Source: CAZFQD01 sp964520885 | GTDB lineage: Bacteria; Bacillota; Clostridia; Oscillospirales; SIG519 | Assembly: GCA_964520885.1 (NCBI GenBank) | Contig: CAZFQD010000037.1 | Span: 1-17,824, forward strand | Reading direction: 5' to 3' | DNA: 17,824 bases | Shown here: one piece after another, positions 14,972 to 17,824 of the stretch | Layout: every line of letters starts with the position of its first letter | Position numbering within the stretch: position 1 is the stretch's first letter | The notes under the pieces: model-generated | Databases searched by the model: none | The model's input: the letters and a program-made list of their open reading frames with translations, nothing else | Told to the model about the DNA's origin: nothing | Translations under genes and position numbers: made by a program

Positions 14972-17824
14972 TTAAGATGTTGGCAATCCAAATTCCTTGC
15001 GTTTAGCTGTAATCTCATCATTAATGTTTTTCACATAATCATATAAGGTTTCCCGAGAATCACTTCCATTATAAACTACAGAACGAAAAGCATTATCTAA
15101 ATGTCTTGGAGTAAAATAACTTCCGGGAATTTGTGGTACACCTTTTATGCTTTTCCATTGAAGCAACAAACTCTGATATTCTTTGTAAGACCACGGGAGT
15201 TGGCTAAACGCCTCTAAATTAGCAGTTGGATAACGTGCTGCCGCTCCCATTAAGCTTTCCATTTCTCTTCCATATTGAACCTGTGTTTGAGTATTAGTCC
15301 ACCACTTCATAACTTCCCAACTATTCTCTTTTTCTTTTGAAGAAGACATTAGCATACAGCTTAGTCCTCCTGAAGCCACTGTTCTATTTATTGTTCCATC
15401 CGGTTGCTTTATTCCGGGAACCGGTGCAAAATCCCAAAGACCACGAATTTCCGGAGCAAAAACAGAAAGCATATTATACATACTATAATCTTGTATTCCA
15501 ATCGGTACCTCACCTATTCTAAAACGATTAGCAAAATCCGCAACAACTGGCAACTTATAATTTGAATAAAGTTCTGTCCACATTCTAAAAGCATTTATAC
15601 CTTTTTCCTCATTGATTCGCGAATAAGTGTTATCCTTTGAGTATAAATCTCCACCAATTTGATAAAGCAATGTATAAAAAGTATATGGACCAATTCCTGG
15701 GGTATTAGGAAGTGAAACAGGCATATAGAAATTCATATGATTTTTTTGCAGTATTGGCAAAATATTATAAATATCTTCCCAAGTTTGAGGAATATTTATT
15801 CCAAGTTCATATAAAATATCTTTTCTGTAAAAAAGCATTGGAAAGGTTGTGGTTTCAGGTAAAGCAAATATTCCGTCATTAAATGTATATGCAATAAAGG
15901 ATTGAGGATTAAACCGTTTTTTAATGCTATCAAAATCTTCAAATTTAGCTAAATTAACAACTGCACCTCTTAATGCATAGTTCATTGGCTCACTTTCACC
16001 AACCTGTAATGATACATCAGGTCCTATTCCGGCAACAACTGCGGGTAATAATGAACCCGGCTGTACCAATCTCAAATTAACAGGAATATGATTTATTGGA
16101 GTAAAGGACTCATCTATAAGATTTTTTATTATCTGTGCTTGATCGCGACCCGTTGAAATCCAAACACTGATGGCTGACTTCGCATCCTCGACATTGCCAA
16201 TAGAGTTATAATCCTCTGTAAATGAATAAATAAACATTTTAAATTCATGAAGCATTTTACCAAAAATATTCACATCAGGTTCCGGAAGCTTTGCTTCGGA
16301 ACCATATAAAACTATATAATCAAGTTCTAAGGGTTGCTCACTGGCAGTTAATAGCCATGAACTTAGTGCTGTTATATTATCCTTAAAGGTACTAAATCTT
16401 TCAGGTATTGTATCCGGACGCTCATAAAAATCAGAAAGTTGATAAGCAATTCTTTCAAGTATTGCAGTATTACTACCTTTTTTTCCTGTTATAGCAACTA
16501 AATCTTTAATTATAGAGTATAGAATTTCACTTTGGTCTTTTAATATTTTAATTTCATTTGGTAAAACTTTGTTCAGCTTATAATCTGCATAAATGTCCGG
16601 ATTTGTTCCGGTTATCATTAATATTTTTCTGTATACATAATTTATTTGATAAACACTTTCCTCAGTACTTCTAATAATGGATGCCATATTCCCCAAGTTC
16701 ACCTCTAAGGTAAGAGTATGCTCCCCTTCACTTAAATAAAAGAAATAAGGCTCATTATCTTTATTTGAAAAAATTTTATTAGCCCATTCATTTGCATAGC
16801 TAAATTCGATATTATTCATTTCGGCAAATGGAACAACACCATCAAGGTAAAGCTTGCGAGACACTATACCTCCACTGATAAAATTTTGTCGCTCCTTCAG
16901 TGCAATTTTATACAAACCCGCCTTATTAACATTAAACTTCCACGATATTTTTTGCCCTGCTATTTTCCAGTTTACCCCACCAATAGTATTAAGACTAATT
17001 TTTGAGCCTTTATATGGCGAGGTTGCAGGAGATGTTCTATCGCTTATTGGATATAATGTGGGGTCGCTTTTTTCATCTGCTTTTTCTGCTTCAAAGTATA
17101 AATACTCATCCTTTACTTCTTGCAATTGCTTTTGCTCATACTCAGTTTTCACCTGCTCGTATGGCTTTGGGACATCAACCTTAGTTAGCCTAATTCGTCC
17201 TAAAATAACTTGCTCACGAACAGCAACTAATTTAATGCTATTTTCACCTTTATTAAGCTTAAATAAAAAGGGTTCTTGATAATAACCTAAATAGTCCTCT
17301 GCTACCTTAGTCATCCACTTTGGGCTTTCAATTTGTGATGGGCGTATATCATTATTACGATTATCCTGATATATGGATCCATTATCTTTGTATATTCTTT
17401 CTAAGTTAATATGAGATGCACTTTCAAACGGAATTTCGTCATTTATATAAAGTTCTCTTTCTATAGAGTTTCCTCTACCTGCAATAGGATAATAATCAAT
17501 AACTATATTATACAAAGTGTCTTTATCTACATAAATTTTCCACTCTAAAAAACTACCTTCGGGAGTATCTATACACTTACCATTGTAACCTTCATAATTG
17601 TCAATAATTTTAATGCTTTCACTTTTTGCTGATATATCCTCAGCAGAAAGGATAATTTCCTTTTCTCCAAAATTATATGATTTTATTTTATCGTAATATT
17701 CAGAGTAGCTAATATTCTTAACAAAATTTGCATCTTTTTCATTGCTATCTATAGAATTAGGCAGTGTTGCAGCCTTTGCTATTGCCATCTGCGATACAAA
17801 TAAACAAACGAAAATAATGCATAC
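14972..17824 (-). CDS. Large extracellular sugar-binding protein (family 1 SBP) with two N-terminal carbohydrate-binding-like modules, 5' end cut
   Basis: This is probably the binding component of a carbohydrate ABC importer, acting outside the membrane. The first in-frame ATG is at 17788, but the frame stays open to the window edge. Those 12 extra codons read VCIIFVCLFVSQ and run into MAIAKAAT, a signal-peptide core with an AKA-A type cleavage site, so the true start lies outside the window. Counting from 17788, residues about 45-205 and 228-390 are two beta-rich modules. The second opens with YFEAE, and each has a LYIND/LYLDG-type strand and a GE(N/H) turn, as in CBM35/CBM6-like sandwiches. 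Residues about 400-535 look helical. Residues about 538-938 match a family 1 binding protein (SVWISTGRDQAQIIK, then GIGPDVSL, then FALPETTTFPMLFYRKDIL). At over 938 residues it is about twice the usual 420-480. It ends just before the first permease gene. The binding-protein call is firm; the module family is inference. Confidence 0.85.
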   Translation of the reverse strand, partial: VCIIFVCLFVSQMAIAKAATLPNSIDSNEKDANFVKNISYSEYYDKIKSYNFGEKEIILSAEDISAKSESIKIIDNYEGYNGKCIDTPEGSFLEWKIYVDKDTLYNIVIDYYPIAGRGNSIERELYINDEIPFESASHINLERIYKDNGSIYQDNRNNDIRPSQIESPKWMTKVAEDYLGYYQEPFLFKLNKGENSIKLVAVREQVILGRIRLTKVDVPKPYEQVKTEYEQKQLQEVKDEYLYFEAEKADEKSDPTLYPISDRTSPATSPYKGSKISLNTIGGVNWKIAGQKISWKFNVNKAGLYKIALKERQNFISGGIVSRKLYLDGVVPFAEMNNIEFSYANEWANKIFSNKDNEPYFFYLSEGEHTLTLEVNLGNMASIIRSTEESVYQINYVYRKILMITGTNPDIYADYKLNKVLPNEIKILKDQSEILYSIIKDLVAITGKKGSNTAILERIAYQLSDFYERPDTIPERFSTFKDNITALSSWLLTASEQPLELDYIVLYGSEAKLPEPDVNIFGKMLHEFKMFIYSFTEDYNSIGNVEDAKSAISVWISTGRDQAQIIKNLIDESFTPINHIPVNLRLVQPGSLLPAVVAGIGPDVSLQVGESEPMNYALRGAVVNLAKFEDFDSIKKRFNPQSFIAYTFNDGIFALPETTTFPMLFYRKDILYELGINIPQTWEDIYNILPILQKNHMNFYMPVSLPNTPGIGPYTFYTLLYQIGGDLYSKDNTYSRINEEKGINAFRMWTELYSNYKLPVVADFANRFRIGEVPIGIQDYSMYNMLSVFAPEIRGLWDFAPVPGIKQPDGTINRTVASGGLSCMLMSSSKEKENSWEVMKWWTNTQTQVQYGREMESLMGAAARYPTANLEAFSQLPWSYKEYQSLLLQWKSIKGVPQIPGSYFTPRHLDNAFRSVVYNGSDSRETLYDYVKNINDEITAKRKEFGLPTS

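Noticed and set aside
14944..15021. Extended N-terminus of the first MalF-type permease
   Set aside because: It would overlap the preceding gene by 50 nt and add a stretch unlike permease N-termini; a downstream ATG is a simpler start.
16854..17279. Plus-strand 141-codon open frame
   Set aside because: It is antisense to the large binding-protein gene and reads as low-information Ser/Leu/Phe-rich shadow; there is no plus-strand neighbour or promoter to support it.

Overview
The window is an AT-rich (roughly one-third G+C by eye), tightly packed stretch from what looks like an anaerobic, low-GC Gram-positive bacterium (Clostridia/Firmicutes type). The reasons are strong GGAGG-type ribosome sites, lipobox lipoproteins, single-membrane surface tethers with Ser/Thr/Asn-rich linkers, and glycan-uptake genes of the kind seen in Ruminiclostridium- or Paenibacillus-like genomes. 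The genus is an inference. Every gene I can support lies on the minus strand, so transcription runs from the right edge to the left edge. Both edge genes are cut.

In transcription order, the first block (17824 to about 13083) is a very large extracellular sugar-binding protein carrying two carbohydrate-binding-like modules, followed by a first pair of MalF/MalG-type ABC permeases. The second block (about 13067 to 8273) is an NHL-propeller/TPR membrane protein, a Yip1-family membrane protein and a DUF5696 lipoprotein that probably has a glycoside-hydrolase-like barrel. The third block (8286 to 6449) is a second, complete permease pair. The fourth block (6431 to 1281) is a membrane-tethered right-handed beta-helix protein resembling GH141, a membrane-tethered beta-sandwich protein and a second, ordinary lipoprotein sugar-binding protein. 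A hairpin whose stem flanks the stop codon of that last gene may end part of the transcripts. The last block (1164 to 1) is a URO-D/cobamide-methyltransferase-superfamily protein followed after 4 nt by the start of a probable second beta-helix protein without a signal peptide.

The gaps from 17824 to 3930 are at most 37 nt, several genes overlap, and no promoter is visible there, so this part is most simply one operon whose promoter lies upstream of the window. The only larger gaps are 3808-3929, which holds two mutually exclusive inverted repeats, and 1165-1280. There is no gene-free stretch above 300 bases.

The working model is inference. Surface proteins tethered to the outer face of the membrane (beta-helix enzyme, DUF5696 lipoprotein, beta-sandwich protein) bind and cut a complex glycan. 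Two binding proteins hand the products to two permease pairs, and a shared MsmX/MsiK-type ATPase encoded elsewhere drives import. The URO-D-like protein and the second beta-helix protein may act on the imported product in the cytoplasm. The NHL-TPR, Yip1 and DUF5696 trio set between two importers has no function I know of and is the best candidate for an undescribed system.
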